Shown: positions 8,295-14,101 of the stretch, in pieces
Position numbering within the stretch: the stretch's first letter is position 1
Layout: every line of letters starts with the position of its first letter
NCBI GenBank assembly: GCA_025362155.1
Contig: JANYHX010000085.1
Span: 1-14,101 of the forward strand
Length of the DNA stretch: 14,101 nt
Source of the DNA: Gallionella sp.
GTDB lineage: Bacteria > Pseudomonadota > Gammaproteobacteria > Burkholderiales > Gallionellaceae
Direction: 5' to 3'
The notes under the pieces: generated by a model
What the model was told of the DNA's origin: nothing
Database searches by the model: none
Seen by the model: the letters and a program-made list of their open reading frames with translations, nothing else
Program-made: the position numbers and the translations under genes

Positions 8295-8309
8295 CTGGAC
8301 GGGATGATT

Positions 8310-9344
8310 ATGGAACACAGGCGATTAGGCACAAGCGATCTGCAGGTGTCGGCCTTGGCACTCGGCACGATGACCTTTGGCGAACAAAACAGCGAGGCGG
8401 ATGCGCATGCGCAGCTTGACTTGGCAGTTTCTCGCGGAATAAATTTTATTGATGCCGCTGAAATGTATCCGGTTCCACCGCGTGCTGAAACACAGGGGCG
8501 TACCGAGAGTTATATTGGCTCGTGGTTGAAACATCAGCGGCGTGACGAACTCATTATCGCCACCAAGATCACCGGCCCATCGCGCGGATTTTCATGGATA
8601 CGTAACAGTCCGCGCCTCAACTGCGAGCACCTCAATGCCGCGGTAGACGGCAGTCTGAAACGCTTGCAAACCGATTACCTTGACCTTTATCAGATTCATT
8701 GGCCGGACCGTTATGTGCCGATGTTCGGCGCGAACAGTTACGATGTGACGCAAGAGCACGACACAGTACCGATCATCGAACAACTGCAGGCGCTGGCGGA
8801 TTTAGTCAAGGCTGGAAAGATACGTCACATCGGACTGAGTAACGAAACACCGTGGGGTGTGAGCGAATTCGTCAGGTGCGCGGAGAAATACGGATTGCCG
8901 AAAATCGTGTCCGTACAAAATGCTTACCATCTGATGAATCGCAATTTCGAAACCGGGCTCGCGGAAGTTTGTCACCATCTTAAAGTCGGGTTGCTGGCGT
9001 ACAGCCCGCTGGCCTTCGGCTGGCTGACCGGCAAATATCTCGTCGATCCCAACGCGAAAGGGCGCATCACTTTGTTTCCCGGCTTCGGGCAGCGCTACGC
9101 AAAACCCAATGTGCCGACAGCAAGCAAAGAATATGTACGCATCGCACAAAACGCAGGATTGGCTCCGGCGAAAATGGCATTGGCCTTCGCGCGCACGCGC
9201 TGGTTCAACAGCAGCGTGATACTCGGCGCAACAAATTTGAACCAGCTGAAAGAAAATCTGGACAGCGCAGAACTGGTATTACCGGCGGAGATGCTCGAAA
9301 AAATCGAGGCAGTACACAAACTGTATCCAAACCCGGCGCCGTGA
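8310..9344 (+). CDS. tas: NADP(H)-dependent aldo/keto reductase, Tas family
   Basis: Cytosolic aldo/keto reductase, 344 aa from the chosen start (E. coli Tas has 346). The N-terminal half is closely similar to Tas from memory: [32 protein letters not shown] and [17 protein letters not shown]. The catalytic tetrad is D48, Y53, K86 and H130. The C-terminal [12 protein letters not shown] also matches the Tas ending. Physiological substrate is unknown; E. coli tas was found as a suppressor of a tyrosine auxotroph under starvation. Two ATGs are in frame, 8304 and 8310. The second aligns exactly with the Tas N-terminus and has GGACGGG six bases upstream, while the first abuts that sequence. It starts 15 bases after the dihaem gene and probably shares its transcript. 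Confidence 0.93.
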   Translation: MEHRRLGTSDLQVSALALGTMTFGEQNSEADAHAQLDLAVSRGINFIDAAEMYPVPPRAETQGRTESYIGSWLKHQRRDELIIATKITGPSRGFSWIRNSPRLNCEHLNAAVDGSLKRLQTDYLDLYQIHWPDRYVPMFGANSYDVTQEHDTVPIIEQLQALADLVKAGKIRHIGLSNETPWGVSEFVRCAEKYGLPKIVSVQNAYHLMNRNFETGLAEVCHHLKVGLLAYSPLAFGWLTGKYLVDPNAKGRITLFPGFGQRYAKPNVPTASKEYVRIAQNAGLAPAKMALAFARTRWFNSSVILGATNLNQLKENLDSAELVLPAEMLEKIEAVHKLYPNPAP

Positions 9345-9381
9345 AAAGTGTTTACAAAATAATAATATTTAATAAAGATGC

Positions 9382-9387
9382 GGGAGG
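9382..9387 (+). promoter_or_regulatory. Shine-Dalgarno of the 37-codon zinc-ribbon-like gene
   Basis: GGGAGG lies 4 bases before the ATG at 9392, within an otherwise very AT-rich stretch (9346-9380). It supports translation of this very short gene. Confidence 0.65.
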
Positions 9388-9391
9388 AATC

Positions 9392-9505
9392 ATGACACAG
9401 GCTAATCGTGGCGGATGGAAGACGTGTAGCCGGGGACACAAATATCGCGGTACAGGCCCTTGCCCTATCTGTTGGCCTGGCGGGGTGACTAAACGGAAGA
9501 AGTAA
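9392..9505 (+). CDS. Small (37 aa) Cys/His zinc-ribbon-like protein
   Basis: Very short gene with a strong Shine-Dalgarno. The product has C12-x3-H16 and C24-x2-C27, in the order [10 protein letters not shown] then [10 protein letters not shown], followed by a basic tail VTKRKK. Four ligands at zinc-knuckle spacing, Gly/Pro turns and a basic end suggest a metal-binding, perhaps nucleic-acid-binding, mini-protein. I believe similar short proteins with a CSRGH...GPCP.CWPG core occur in other proteobacteria, but I cannot name a family or function. It lies 47 bases after tas and 111 bases before sdhB. The left arm of a 13-bp inverted repeat (9451-9463) falls inside its coding region. The ordered motif makes chance unlikely. 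Confidence 0.7.
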   Translation: MTQANRGGWKTCSRGHKYRGTGPCPICWPGGVTKRKK

Positions 9506-9537
9506 AATCCGGGCTTCCCGGCAAGCAAGGGCCTGTA
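9451..9537 (+). repeat. 13-bp perfect inverted repeat with nested hairpin
   Basis: TACAGGCCCTTGC (9451-9463) and GCAAGGGCCTGTA (9525-9537) are exact reverse complements, 61 bases apart. Between them, just before the right arm, CCGGG-CTT-CCCGG (9509-9521) forms a second short hairpin. No T-run follows on the + strand, so this is not a typical intrinsic terminator. The structure joins the end of the small zinc-ribbon gene to the leader of sdhB, so it could control sdhB expression or mark the edge of a rearrangement. Confidence 0.7.
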
Positions 9538-9616
9538 TGTGGTTAAACAGATTGTCGCAAAACGGGGGAACGCATATTATCTGTTGAGCGGGGCAAAACG
9601 GCAGGAGAATGGAACC

Positions 9617-10312
9617 ATGAAATTCAGGATTTATCGCTATAACCCGGACACCGATGCCGCACCGTACATGCGCGACTACGATCTGGATATTGCAGCAGGC
9701 AACATGATGTTGCTCGATGCATTACTGTTGATCAAGGAGCAGGACGATAGCTTGAGCTTGCGCAAATCCTGCCGCGAAGGCGTGTGCGGGTCGGATGCAA
9801 TGAACATCAATGGGCGCAATGGGCTGGCGTGCGTGACGCCATTGTCTTCGCTCAAGGAACCAGTTGAACTACGTCCGCTGCCGGGGTTGCCCGTGATCCG
9901 CGATCTTATCGTGGATATGACGCAGTTTTTCAAGCAATACCATTCGATCAAGCCCTACCTGATTAACAACGATCCGCCGCCCGAAACCGAGCGGCTGCAA
10001 TCGCCGCAACAACGCGCCCATCTGAATGGTTTGTATGAATGCATTCTGTGTGGCTGCTGCACCTCGGCGTGCCCTTCGTTCTGGTGGAACCCGGACAAGT
10101 TCGTCGGCCCGGCGGGATTGTTGCAGGCTTATCGATTCATTGCCGACACGCGCGACCAGGCCACCGCCGAGCGACTGGATGACCTGGAAGACCCCTATCG
10201 TTTGTTCCGCTGCCATACCATCATGAATTGCGTGGATGTGTGTCCAAAAGAGTTGAACCCGACCGAGGCGATTGGGAAAATCAAGGATATGATGGTGAAG
10301 CGCATAGTATGA
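9617..10312 (+). CDS. sdhB: Succinate dehydrogenase iron-sulfur subunit
   Basis: Iron-sulfur subunit of complex II, passing electrons from the SdhA flavin to quinone at the inner membrane; 231 aa, normal for SdhB. The [2Fe-2S] site is C52-REGV-C57-GS-D60 and C72, with Asp in place of a fourth Cys as in E. coli SdhB. The [4Fe-4S]/[3Fe-4S] region reads CILCGCCTSACPSFWW, then FRCHTIMNCVDVCPK. The frame is open back to GTG 9539, but ATG 9617 gives the family N-terminus (MKFRIYRYNPD) and has AGGAG at 9603-9607. sdhC, sdhD and sdhA are not upstream as expected; a zinc-ribbon peptide and an aldo/keto reductase gene are there. The stop overlaps the sdhE ATG. Confidence 0.97.
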   Translation: MKFRIYRYNPDTDAAPYMRDYDLDIAAGNMMLLDALLLIKEQDDSLSLRKSCREGVCGSDAMNINGRNGLACVTPLSSLKEPVELRPLPGLPVIRDLIVDMTQFFKQYHSIKPYLINNDPPPETERLQSPQQRAHLNGLYECILCGCCTSACPSFWWNPDKFVGPAGLLQAYRFIADTRDQATAERLDDLEDPYRLFRCHTIMNCVDVCPKELNPTEAIGKIKDMMVKRIV

Positions 10313-10557
10313 AAAATCTGGAAAGAATACGCTGGCGCGCCCGACGCGGGCTACTGGAACTGGATATTGTGTTGGGACGTTTTATTGAAGCGCATTATGC
10401 ACAGCTTGATGATGCCGAAAAAAAAGCGTTCGAAACGTTGCTGGATATGCCTGACAACCCACTCTGGGATATGATTGTGGGAAGAGCGGAGCGAGGGGTT
10501 CCGGAGGCGGTGCAGGGCGAACAGCAAGCCTTGCTGGAAAAAATCCGGACAGTTTAA
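10309..10557 (+). CDS. sdhE: FAD assembly factor SdhE (YgfY/DUF339)
   Basis: Small cytosolic factor, 82 aa, that promotes covalent FAD attachment to SdhA. The RGxxE motif that defines the family is present as R13-G-L-L-E17. The helical segment with NPLWDMI also fits. The frame is open upstream to 10228, but the ATG at 10309 gives the correct family start and overlaps the sdhB stop by 4 bases (ATGA), a common arrangement for translational coupling. Its presence implies that an sdhA exists elsewhere in the genome. Confidence 0.93.
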   Translation: MKNLERIRWRARRGLLELDIVLGRFIEAHYAQLDDAEKKAFETLLDMPDNPLWDMIVGRAERGVPEAVQGEQQALLEKIRTV

Positions 10558-10600
10558 TGCCTGTATTACCCATGCCATAAAGTAGTTCATCAGGAGTATT

Positions 10601-11887
10601 ATGAAAAAAGACCGTCTCGCAACATTGACCTTGGATGATGGGCGTAGCATCGAATTACCTATTCTTTCTGGCACGCTCGGCCCCGATGTGATTGATATAC
10701 GCAACCTCGGAAAATTGGGCGTATTCACCTATGATCCGGCGTTTTTTTCTACTGCCAGTTGCACTTCCGCGATCACTTTTATTGACGGTGATGCCGGCTT
10801 GCTTTACTACCGTGGTTATCCGATCGAACAGCTGGCCGAGCAATCTGATTTTCTGGAGGTGTGTTATCTGCTGTTGAATGGCGAATTGCCCAAGGCGGCG
10901 ACCAAGGCTGCATTCGTGCACAAGGTAACCGAACACACCATGGTGCATGACCAGATGGCACGTTTCTTTACCGGCTTCCGCCGCGACGCGCACCCCATGG
11001 CGGTAATGGTTGGGGTTGTAGGCGCATTATCGGCGTTCTATCACGACTCTCTGGACATCAACAATCCCGAGCACCGCGATCTTTCCGCGATGCGTTTGCT
11101 TGCCAAGGTGCCGACCATCGCAGCGATGGCCCACAAGTACCACACCGGTTTCCCGTTCATGTATCCGAGAAACAAATTCAGTTATGTGGAAAACATCATG
11201 TACATGATGTTTGCCACCCCGGCTGAGGATTATGTGCCCAACCCGATATTGGTGCGCGCGCTGGAACGGATTTTTATTTTGCATGCCGACCATGAGCAGA
11301 ATGCCTCCACTTCGACGGTGCGCCTGGCGGGCTCGAGCGGGGCGAATCCATTTGCCTGCATCTCGGCGGGCATCGCCGCGCTATGGGGTCCGGCGCACGG
11401 GGGTGCCAATGAAGCCGCATTGAATATGCTCGAAGAGATCGGCGATGTATCGCGTGTGAAAGAATACGTACAGGGGGTGAAAGACAAAAAATATCGACTG
11501 ATGGGTTTTGGTCACCGTGTCTACAAGAACATGGATCCGCGCGCCAGCGTGATGCGTCAGACCTGTCATGAAGTATTGTCCGAACTGAAGCTGGAAAACA
11601 ATAAGCTGTTCGAACTGGCGATGGAGCTGGAGCATGTTGCGTTAAGTGACCCCTATTTCATTGAGCGCAAGCTGTATCCGAACGTGGATTTTTATTCCGG
11701 CATCGTATTGCGCGCACTGGGTATACCGAGCAATATGTTCACGGTAATTTTTGCGGTGGCGCGCACCATAGGCTGGATCTCGCAATGGAATGAGATGATC
11801 GCCGATGCCGAGCACAAGATCGGTCGTCCGCGCCAACTGTATCGCGGGGCGGTGAAGCGCGATTATGTGCCTGTAGGCAGCCGATAA
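10601..11887 (+). CDS. gltA: Citrate synthase, type II (hexameric GltA)
   Basis: Condenses acetyl-CoA and oxaloacetate to citrate; 428 aa, as in E. coli GltA. Catalytic residues are visible: H266 in [12 protein letters not shown]305 in [14 protein letters not shown] and D363 in NVDFYSG (E. coli H264, H305, D362). [12 protein letters not shown] and the C-terminal GRPRQLYRG are typical. AGGAG (10592-10596) lies 4 bases before the ATG. The gene follows sdhE by 43 bases and its TAA shares one base with the ATG of the HEPN gene. The length and type suggest NADH-sensitive regulation as in gram-negative type II enzymes, which is a family inference. Confidence 0.98.
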   Translation: MKKDRLATLTLDDGRSIELPILSGTLGPDVIDIRNLGKLGVFTYDPAFFSTASCTSAITFIDGDAGLLYYRGYPIEQLAEQSDFLEVCYLLLNGELPKAATKAAFVHKVTEHTMVHDQMARFFTGFRRDAHPMAVMVGVVGALSAFYHDSLDINNPEHRDLSAMRLLAKVPTIAAMAHKYHTGFPFMYPRNKFSYVENIMYMMFATPAEDYVPNPILVRALERIFILHADHEQNASTSTVRLAGSSGANPFACISAGIAALWGPAHGGANEAALNMLEEIGDVSRVKEYVQGVKDKKYRLMGFGHRVYKNMDPRASVMRQTCHEVLSELKLENNKLFELAMELEHVALSDPYFIERKLYPNVDFYSGIVLRALGIPSNMFTVIFAVARTIGWISQWNEMIADAEHKIGRPRQLYRGAVKRDYVPVGSR

Positions 11888-12300
11888 TGAATAATCCGGA
11901 TATACGCTGGCAACAACGATTTTCGAATTACAAAAAAGCCTTGCTGCATCTTGATAATGCCGTGAAGCTCAGTGAACAGCGCGCACTTTCATATCTGGAA
12001 AAACAAGGAGTGATTCAGGCATTTGAGTTCACTCATGAATTAGCTTGGAATGTATTGAAGGATTACTTGCAAGACCAAGGTAATCAAAGCATAAAAGGGT
12101 CAAAAGATGGCACCCGCGAGGCTTTTCGGGTGGGGCTCATCGCCGATGGCGAACAATGGATGGCGATGATACAAAGCAGGAACGTCTCATCACATACTTA
12201 CGATGAGCGCACCGCGGAACAATTGGTTAACGCAATCATCGAGCATTATTTTCCATTGTTTGAGTCGCTCCAAACAGAAATGGAAAAATACCTTCCATGA
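11887..12300 (+). CDS. HEPN-domain protein, HI0074 nucleotidyltransferase-substrate-binding type
   Basis: Helical protein of 137 aa of the HI0074 family, found paired with a minimal nucleotidyltransferase (MNT). The HEPN RNase-type motif is intact: R98-NVSS-H103-T-Y105, i.e. R-x4-H-x-Y. Other family marks are GVIQAFEFTHELAWNVLKD and SKDGTREAFRVGLI. In related HepT/MntA systems the HEPN protein is an RNase toxin that the MNT partner neutralises by AMPylating the Tyr near this motif; whether the HI0074 branch acts this way is less certain. The ATG overlaps the gltA stop (TAATG) and the TGA overlaps the MNT ATG (ATGA). A cellular housekeeping role rather than a toxin is also possible. Confidence 0.88.
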   Translation: MNNPDIRWQQRFSNYKKALLHLDNAVKLSEQRALSYLEKQGVIQAFEFTHELAWNVLKDYLQDQGNQSIKGSKDGTREAFRVGLIADGEQWMAMIQSRNVSSHTYDERTAEQLVNAIIEHYFPLFESLQTEMEKYLP

Positions 12301-12686
12301 ACACAATCACCCAATTTGGCTTATCGGTAGCGACGTTAAATAAGCTCAATAGCGTTTTTGAGCGGCATAACGCAATTGGCTCAGTGCTCATCTACGGCTC
12401 GCGTGCCAAAGGCAACTATCATCCCGGTTCCGATATTGACCTTGCCATCAAGGGTGACGATATTTTATTTGCAGAATTTCTGCAAATCGAAGATCAAATT
12501 GATGATTTGATGTTGCCTTACACAGTAGATTTATCACAGTATTGTCAGTTGGGTAATGTCGATTTAATCGCGCATATCGACCGCGTCGGGGTGGAAATTT
12601 ATGTGAAAAATATATTGGCGACAAAGCAGCGTGATATACAACATGGAGAGGTTGAACATGATTTTTTACCGGCGGAACGGCGTTGA
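12297..12686 (+). CDS. Minimal nucleotidyltransferase (MNT), HI0073/MntA type
   Basis: Small nucleotidyltransferase of the DNA polymerase beta superfamily, 129 aa. The GS-x10-DxD motif is complete: G34-S35, then D46-I-D48, in YGSRAKGNYHPGSDIDLAI, with D78 in TVDLS as the likely third metal ligand. It is the expected partner of the preceding HEPN gene, with which it overlaps by 4 bases. In MntA systems the enzyme transfers AMP to the HEPN toxin. The C-terminal tail (about 115-129, ending FLPAERR) is charged and runs into the sucA start, so its last codons overlap the next gene. Family call is firm; antitoxin function is inferred. Confidence 0.9.
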   Translation: MNTITQFGLSVATLNKLNSVFERHNAIGSVLIYGSRAKGNYHPGSDIDLAIKGDDILFAEFLQIEDQIDDLMLPYTVDLSQYCQLGNVDLIAHIDRVGVEIYVKNILATKQRDIQHGEVEHDFLPAERR

Positions 12687-12699
12687 ACGAACCAGTTAA
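12658..12699 (+). other. Possible 13-codon mini-ORF spanning the MNT/sucA junction
   Basis: A strong Shine-Dalgarno, GGAGAGG (12645-12651), lies 6 bases before ATG 12658. That ATG opens a 13-codon frame (MIFYRRNGVERTS) that ends 14 bases downstream of the sucA TTG, in a different frame from both MNT and sucA. It could be a leader that tunes sucA translation by reinitiation, or the signal could be leftover DNA. No independent evidence of expression. Confidence 0.25.
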
Positions 12700-14101
12700 T
12701 TTTATGCAATTGATGCAGGACAGCTCGCTGCTGTTCGGAACCAACGCGCCTTTTATCGAAGGATTATACGAACAATACCTGCTGGACCCCACTGCTGTTC
12801 CAGGTGCGTGGCGCAGTTATTTTGATGCGTTGCCAGCATTGCCGAACGGTGCGCATGATGTTGCGCACAGTGCCATTCAGCAGGCTTTTGCGGCATTGAA
12901 AAAAACCAAACCGGGCAGTGGGTTTTCATCCGGCGCGGATTCAAATAATGGCGATTCAAACGGTGCCGACCTGGAGCGCAAGCAGGTCTATGTGTTGCAA
13001 CTCATCAATGCGCATCGCTTCCTCGGCGTGCGTGTCGCCAATCTCGATCCGCTCAATCGCCACGCCAAACCGGTGATTCCCGAACTCGACCCGGCTTACT
13101 ATGGCTTGGACGAAGCCGATCTCTACACCACCTTCGACACCGGTTCATTAGTCGGCGGCGCGCGCATGACCTTGAGCGAGATACTCAAACTATTGCGCCA
13201 GACCTACTGCGGCAGCATAGGCGCGGAATATATGTACATCAGCGATGTGGAGCAAAAACGCTGGATACAGAATCGTCTGGAAGGGGCGCGCGGACAGGCC
13301 GGCTACGATACTGAAATGCATAGGCGCATCATGCAGCGCTTGACTGCCGCCGAAACACTGGAGCGCTATCTGCATACCAAATTTGTCGGCCAAAAACGCT
13401 TTTCGCTGGAAGGCGGTGAGACGCTAATTCCGTTGCTCGATCATTTATTGCAGCGCTGTGGCGCGCAAGGCATAAAGGAAGCCGTGATCGGCATGGCGCA
13501 CCGTGGGCGGCTAAATGTGCTGGTGAATATTCTGGGCAAACAGCCGAGCATGTTGTTCGCCGAATTTGAAGGTGTACATGCCGAAAATCTGACTTCTGGC
13601 GATGTGAAATACCATCAGGGATTTTCCGCCGATATTGCCACTGCCGGTGGCAATCTGCATGTCGCGCTGGCATTCAATCCGTCGCATCTGGAAATTGTCG
13701 ATCCGGTGGTGGAAGGTTCAGTGCGCGCTCGTCAACATCGTCTCAAGGATTTCGACGGTTCAAAAGTCATCCCGATTTTGTTGCATGGCGATGCCGCGTT
13801 TGCCGGACAGGGCGTAGTGATGGAAACACTCAGCATGTCGCAAACCCGGGGCTTCCATACCGGCGGCACAGTGCATGTCATCATCAATAACCAGATCGGC
13901 TTCACCGCCTCGGATGCGCGCGACATGCGTTCCAGCACCTATTGCAGCGATGTGGCGAAGATGGTGGATGCGCCGATTTTTCATGTGAACGCGGATGCTC
14001 CCGACGCGGCATTGCTGATTACTGAAATCGCGCTGGATTACCGCATGCGCTTTCATAAGGACGTGGTGATTGACTTGGTGTGCTTCCGCAAATTGGGACA
14101 C
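12683..14101 (+). CDS. sucA: 2-oxoglutarate dehydrogenase E1 component, 3' end outside window
   Basis: Thiamine-diphosphate E1 subunit of the 2-oxoglutarate dehydrogenase complex. The first 473 residues are present, about half of the usual length, and the frame is open to the window edge. Recognisable parts are the N-terminal SSLLFGTNAPFIEGLYEQYL (E2-contact region), KRFSLEGGE-LIPLLD, IGMAHRGRLNVLVNI, FNPSHLEIVDPVVEGSVRARQ, and the ThDP-binding stretch beginning GDAAFAGQGVV and reaching NNQIGFT. A poorly conserved linker (about residues 60-95) is normal. The start is uncertain: TTG 12683 overlaps the MNT stop (TTGA) and has GGCGGAA upstream, while ATG 12704 or 12713 would give a shorter N-terminus without a Shine-Dalgarno. 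sucB and lpd are presumably downstream. Confidence 0.95.
   Translation, partial: MNEPVNFMQLMQDSSLLFGTNAPFIEGLYEQYLLDPTAVPGAWRSYFDALPALPNGAHDVAHSAIQQAFAALKKTKPGSGFSSGADSNNGDSNGADLERKQVYVLQLINAHRFLGVRVANLDPLNRHAKPVIPELDPAYYGLDEADLYTTFDTGSLVGGARMTLSEILKLLRQTYCGSIGAEYMYISDVEQKRWIQNRLEGARGQAGYDTEMHRRIMQRLTAAETLERYLHTKFVGQKRFSLEGGETLIPLLDHLLQRCGAQGIKEAVIGMAHRGRLNVLVNILGKQPSMLFAEFEGVHAENLTSGDVKYHQGFSADIATAGGNLHVALAFNPSHLEIVDPVVEGSVRARQHRLKDFDGSKVIPILLHGDAAFAGQGVVMETLSMSQTRGFHTGGTVHVIINNQIGFTASDARDMRSSTYCSDVAKMVDAPIFHVNADAPDAALLITEIALDYRMRFHKDVVIDLVCFRKLGH

Noticed and set aside
9351..9379. Promoter TTTACA plus AAAGAT before the 37-codon gene
   Set aside because: The spacing of 17 is right, but transcription would start inside the Shine-Dalgarno; the AT-rich stretch gives such matches easily.
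9509..9521. Intrinsic terminator (CCGGG-CTT-CCCGG) before sdhB
   Set aside because: No T-run follows on the + strand. On the - strand ATTTTA follows, but no minus-strand gene leads into it.
9539..9616. N-terminal extension of SdhB from GTG 9539
   Set aside because: The 26 extra residues do not resemble SdhB, and ATG 9617 has its own Shine-Dalgarno.
10228..10308. Longer SdhE starting inside sdhB
   Set aside because: SdhE proteins are about 80-90 aa; ATG 10309 gives the right length and the usual ATGA overlap.
12448..12792. Minus-strand 114-codon frame across the MNT/sucA junction
   Set aside because: It is antisense to two clear coding regions and shows no domain or Shine-Dalgarno support.

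Overview
The window reads as chromosomal DNA of a betaproteobacterium of moderate GC content. The evidence is the order sdhB-sdhE-gltA-...-sucA, a type II (GltA) citrate synthase, a PA0069-type radical SAM protein and several periplasmic c-type haem proteins. A member of the Nitrosomonadales (for example Gallionellaceae) would fit, but that is inference; no rRNA or other marker is present. I saw no tRNA, rRNA, CRISPR array, transposase or phage gene.

Layout. (1) 1-1863: the 3' part of a PA0069-type radical SAM gene (+) converges on a DODA-type extradiol dioxygenase gene (-). (2) 1864-2096: a divergent, AT-rich intergenic region that probably holds the promoter of the next block. (3) 2097-9344: six genes on the + strand with short gaps or an overlap. 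They encode a MauG-like dihaem enzyme, an amicyanin-like cupredoxin, a methyl-accepting chemotaxis protein, a membrane GGDEF-EAL protein, a second and divergent dihaem peroxidase-like protein, and a Tas-type aldo/keto reductase. (4) 9345-9616: an AT-rich spacer, an intact 37-codon gene for a Cys/His zinc-ribbon-like peptide, and a 13-bp perfect inverted repeat. (5) 9617-14101: a TCA-cycle block, sdhB, sdhE and gltA, then a HEPN/nucleotidyltransferase pair, then the 5' half of sucA.

How the genes may work together. Block 3 looks like a periplasmic redox module (dihaem enzyme plus copper protein) next to two signalling outputs, chemotaxis and cyclic-di-GMP turnover. The first dihaem protein has Trp, Gln, Pro and Glu at the spacing of the MauG active site and a Tyr where classical peroxidases have the axial Met. 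The cupredoxin beside it has amicyanin ligand spacing. This recalls the MauG/amicyanin partnership of methylamine oxidation, but no methylamine dehydrogenase gene is in the window.

The TCA block is unusual in two ways. sdhB is not preceded by sdhCDA: an aldo/keto reductase gene and a tiny zinc-ribbon gene sit there instead. A HEPN/MNT module with intact R-x4-H and GS-x10-DxD motifs lies between gltA and sucA, joined to both by 1-4 base overlaps. This arrangement, together with the MauG/cupredoxin/signalling cluster, is the most interesting content of the window.
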